NCBI GenBank assembly: GCA_965248975.1
Contig: CBDFKU010000018.1
Coordinates: forward strand, 62,001-126,000
Direction: 5' to 3'
Length of the DNA stretch: 64,000 nucleotides
Source of the DNA: CBDFKU01 sp965248975
GTDB lineage: Bacteria > Chloroflexota > Dehalococcoidia > Lucifugimonadales > JAGWBF01
A program made the translations under genes and the position numbers. Below, piece after piece: positions 60,638 to 64,000 of this stretch (the stretch's first letter is position 1; the number at the start of each line of letters is the position of its first letter). The notes under the pieces are model-generated. The model saw only the letters and a program-made list of their open reading frames with translations. It searched no databases and was not told where the DNA came from.

Positions 60638-62873
60638 ATGAGGTTTCAGACGCCGGTCCCCGGGGGAACCGGCTACGGGGAAAAGGGCCTAATAGAAAAG
60701 ATGTTCCCCACGGTCTACAGCCTGTGGAAGGTGATCCGGAAGAACAAGACGCCCGCCACCCGTCCTCCAGATCGGCATCGACAGTTCCCGCAACGCCCTC
60801 CGAGAGAAGTGGGGCAGCCTGCCCAGGCCGCCGCTAACCAGCAGTCTCAACCCAATGCTCCGGAGGCCCGCGTCGCCACCCAGGCGCCCGCTCAGCCCCA
60901 ACAGCAGGCCGCGAGGAGCACCCTCGAGGCAGCAGCCACGCCGACGACGCAGACAGAAGCTCTGCCCCAGATCCAGGAGCAGCAGCCCCGTCCTCTCCAG
61001 GCCGAGAGTCGCGCCGCCCAGGCACCGCCGACCCCTGCCAGACAGACCGACGACAGGCCGGACCTTGGGCCCAGGGTCGCTCCGGCCGCTACCGAGGTAC
61101 GCCCGGCAGGCCAGCCTCAGCTGCGCCAGCAACGCCGTCGTAGGCGGGCCGAAGCTTCCCAGCCGGCAGCGCATGCACCTCTCCTCGACAGTCCGCCCAG
61201 CGAGGCTGCTTTGCCCGCAGCTGATAGTCGCAGGGCGGTCGAAAGTCCCTCTCCCAAAGAGGAACCCCACAGGGAATCACCACGTCCCGCAGCCGTCGAG
61301 TCCAGCGCCGGTATGGCCGAGTTGGAGGAGAACACCGCCCGGGCCCGCGAAGAGCTGAGCTCGATCCAGGGGGTAAGGCGAGAGGCCGCCGAGATCAGGA
61401 GGATGGCCCAGAACGCCCTGGATGAGGCCGAGACGCTACAGCGGGAAATCGAGAGCGTGATGGGCCAGGCCCGAAGCATGTTCACCAAGGTCTTGGCCCT
61501 CAACCCCGAGGACCTCAGGGCCATGGCGGCCAGCATCAAATCCATGAACGAGGCCATCAGGACGGAACGCCAGTTGCAGCGGCTCACTCGCCAGCAGGTG
61601 GAACGGGAGGCCGAGGGGGCGCGGCAGAAAGCGATTCAGTCCATCCTGGCTTCCCCGGCGGCGGTACGAAAGGCCAGCAACCAGTCCACCCGTGAGCTGG
61701 AGGAGGCCCGACGCGTGGCGGCCACGGCCCAATCCTTGAAGGAATCATCCAACGCCGACCTCATGCGGGCCGAGGCGATCAAGTCCGAGGCCGAATCCCG
61801 CATGAAGGAAGAGGCTACGCGGCTTCTGGACGAGCCATGGCGGGGCTACATCGACCCGCCCCGGGAGTCCGTCTCGTCATCCCGGCTCGGGCTGGAAGAC
61901 GACGACATCTGGCATCCTTCGATCTCCGAGTATGATCTGGAGGACGACGAACCCTATGCCGAAGAGCTCACCCAACAGGCAAGAGAGCGGCGACGGCCGG
62001 AGCCGGAACCCCCTCCGGTGGAACGGCCCCGGCGAGAGCCCCCCCCGGGCTCAGGCCCAGCCGGAGCCGCTCCCAGCGACCCCTTCCCCTGTGCCTCCTA
62101 CCGGCCCGGATACGCAGGCTTTAAATGAGCTCGATCTCCTGGAGTCGTCGCTGAATGAGTTTCTCAGATCCGCAGCAAGCTCCGGCACGGTCGTGGAAGA
62201 GGTGGGGACCACAGACCAACCGGCCGACGAACCCGGGGGCCTGTACCTGGATAACCTGGACTTCTCAATGAGGGATTTTTCTCAGAGCGCCGCCGAACCC
62301 CGGCCCATTGCAGAAGGCCTACCTGGCCCGGGGTCTGCCTTCCCGTTCTCGAAGACCCCAGGGCCCCTGGAGCCGCCTTCCAACGGAGCGGACGACCAGA
62401 TGGGAGATGAGCTCCTTGGCCAACTACGGGAATCGCTGGCGGGGCTGGACTTCGACACGGGGAGTTCCGCCGGCAGCGTCGAGGATGTCCCCGCCTCCCG
62501 GCCGCCGCTGTTGCCCGACGACCTTATTGCCGAGCTTGAGCGAGCACAGCCGGAGATGCTTCCAGAGATACCACAAGCTCCTCTGTCCACGACTCCGAGC
62601 GACTCCTATACCGGTATCTTCCGCATAGTGTTCAAACCGGCGGCCGATCCCGCCACGCTGTCCTTCTTCTGGGACATCCTGGACTCCGTGGCGGGCGTTG
62701 GCAAGGTTGTTGCCGAGACCCCCCTTCCCGACGGCTCCGGGCACGAGTTTACCCTCGATCTGGGAAGCGACGTCCTCGAAACGGAGCAGCTTCTGGCGAG
62801 GATACCGGGAGCCGAAGTAGAGGTCCTGGGTTCGGACCGGCTGGGCATCCATCTATCCCCCTTGGTGGACTAA
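60638..62873 (+). CDS. Large disordered/coiled-coil protein downstream of minCDE, frameshifted at a C8 tract
   Basis: Frame 1 (60638-62128): a short helical start (MFPTVYSLWKVIRK), a Gln/Pro/Ala-rich disordered stretch to about residue 225, then a long coiled coil (residues about 225-410) and an acidic region. Frame 2 ends at 62873 and holds LNELDLLESSLNEFL and a C-terminal fold (YTGIFRIVFKPAADPATLSFFWDILDSVAGVGKV). The frames meet at eight C's (62039-62046); one C fewer joins them into about 744 residues. The frame-2 text before the tract is not protein-like, so this is one gene. I do not recognise the family. The neighbourhood suggests a role in cell division or polarity. Confidence 0.65.
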
Positions 62874-63041
62874 CGCTCACCTGTGTAAGCCCCACACATT
62901 AGCCCACCTTGTGGCCCCGCTTGCCCTGGGCTTGTCAAAGGGCCACGCGCCATGGTTCGACATGCTCACCACGAGGGGGACTTCATGACAACCAGGCCAA
63001 TTTCGCGACCAAGTATCCGGCGATGCGCCGTCGTCCGCTGC

Positions 63042-64000
63042 TAGTACTCAGTCAACTCGGTGTTGGTAATTATTTAAGAAATCACTCAAAGTTGCTACCC
63101 TTTGGGAAGACAGAATCTACCCAAGGGGTGGCAGTGATGGGACGACGGGAAAAGTATAGGGTGCGCTTGGACCAGGAAGACCGGGAACAACTCCAGCAAT
63201 TGATTCGAAGTGGGAAGAGCCGGGCTCGTGTGATGACCCGGGCGAGGATTCTACTAAAGAGCGATGAGGGTTGGAAGGCTCCCAAGGTGTCTGAGGCCTT
63301 GGACGTCTCCGTAGGCACAGTGTTCCGCATCAAGCGGCGTTTCGCTGAAGAGGGCATGAAGGGGGCTTTGCTGGAAAGGCCCAGGCCCAGGCCACGGAGG
63401 AAGCTGGACGACAAGGGAGAGGCCCACCTCATCGCCCTGGCCTGCAGCGCCGCGCCGGAGGGCCACGACCACTGGACCCTGCGGCTGTTGGCCGGGAAAG
63501 TGGTAGAGCTAGGGTTGGTGCCCTCCATGTCCCATGAAGGCATCCGCAAGCGGCTCAAAAAAACGTTCTTAAGCCGTGGCAGAAAAAGGAATGGTGTATT
63601 CCTAAGGTGAGCGCCGACTTTGTGGCAGCCATGGAGGATGTGCTGGACCTGTATGCCGAGCCCTATGACCCCCGGCGGCCGGTGGTCTGCTTTGACGAGA
63701 CCTCGACTCAGCTGTTGAGCGAGCCACGGCCGCCCCTCCCAGCGAAGCCGGGACAGCCGCGGCGACAGGACTACGAGTACCGAAGGGAGGGCACCCGGAA
63801 CCTGTTCCTGACCTGCGAGCCGCTGCAGGGCTGGAGACACGTGGCCATCACCCAGCGGCGGACCCAGCAGGACTTCGCCCGTCAGATGCGTTGGTTGGTG
63901 GATGAGGCCTACCCGGAGGCCCCGGTGGTGCGAGTTGTTCTGGATAACCTGAACACTCATCGCCCGGCTTCCCTGTACGAGGCCTTTCCTGCCCCTGAGG
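63042..64000 (+). mobile_element. IS630-family insertion sequence, copy 2, cut by window edge
   Basis: Begins with the same TAGTACTCAGTCAAC end as copy 1, offset by 48091 bases, and continues in register to the edge of the window. By eye the only clear difference is G in copy 1 at 15494 versus A here at 63585. It lies in the gap after the Min-linked gene, in the same orientation. The right end should fall near 64268. Confidence 0.92.
63137..64000 (+). CDS. IS630-family transposase, copy 2, partial
   Basis: Frame 1 (ATG 63137 to 63610) and frame 2 (catalytic part, from the A-run at 63557-63563 to the window edge) repeat the copy 1 arrangement. CFDETSTQ and VLDNLNTH of the DDE triad are inside the window; the Glu motif is beyond it. 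The one difference from copy 1 changes Arg to Lys in frame 1 but is silent in the -1 frame. Confidence 0.9.

Noticed and set aside
62909..63610. Extended N-terminus for transposase copy 2
   Set aside because: The added residues come from host intergenic DNA upstream of the IS end and are absent from copy 1.

Overview
The window looks like a chromosomal segment of a GC-rich, free-living Chloroflexota bacterium, most plausibly of the SAR202/Dehalococcoidia side of the phylum. This is inferred from gene content only: five luciferase-like (LLM) flavin/F420 monooxygenase paralogues, a CaiB/BaiF CoA-transferase, two DUF3179 proteins, a mercuric-reductase-like flavoprotein, D-aminoacylase, gamma-glutamyltransferase and two Gfo/Idh/MocA oxidoreductases. 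That inventory fits the oxidative, organic-matter-degrading SAR202 type. There is no rRNA, tRNA or CRISPR array in the window.

Layout. 1-4.7 kb (minus): partial LLM monooxygenase, a frameshifted two-domain golvesin-like secreted protein with a small dockerin-like partner, an isocitrate-lyase/PEP-mutase-family enzyme and an MBL hydrolase. 4.8-7.8 kb (plus): stand-alone protoglobin, MFS exporter, a tandem-duplicated unknown protein. 7.8-11.8 kb (minus): five-gene catabolic operon (CoA-transferase, unknown, Gfo/Idh, cupin, unknown). 12-14.7 kb: gamma-glutamyltransferase and an LLM oxidoreductase. 14.7-16.6 kb: a DUF433/DUF5615 toxin-antitoxin pair whose antitoxin is split by an IS630 element and whose toxin is frameshifted. 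16.7-21.4 kb (plus): PAC2-family protein, an unknown, RecF, methyltransferase, sirtuin. 21.3-29.5 kb (minus): MscS channel, LLM monooxygenase, then a redox operon of thioredoxin reductase, a thioredoxin-fold lipoprotein with an in-frame UGA, and an NDH-2/cyclic-nucleotide-binding fusion, followed upstream by FtsH.

29.6-38 kb (minus) is an envelope thiol-redox neighbourhood: two DUF3179 proteins, CcdA, TlpA, a mercuric-reductase-like flavoprotein, HtrA, a lone receiver domain and two paralogous small zinc ribbons. 38-42.5 kb holds a five-repeat membrane protein and a NarL-type two-component system. 42.6-45.9 kb holds an ABC exporter, an unknown and a glycerophosphodiesterase. 46-51.7 kb (plus) is a second catabolic run: Gfo/Idh, dienelactone hydrolase, DUF6295-like protein, ThDP enzyme, D-aminoacylase. 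51.7-58.2 kb: aminotransferase, a damaged HicAB pair, DUF2007-like protein, MFS, and two tandem LLM monooxygenases. 58.6-62.9 kb: minCDE followed by a large coiled-coil protein. A second IS630 copy runs off the right end.

The strongest discovery is the probable selenoprotein at 25783-26418. The UGA sits exactly where a CxxC cysteine is expected (U-P-V-C), and a bacterial-SECIS-like hairpin with a G-first apical loop lies 22 nt downstream. Several other genes carry single-base frameshifts (golvesin protein, DUF5615 toxin, HtrA, ABC permease, Min-linked protein). Some may be assembly errors rather than biology.
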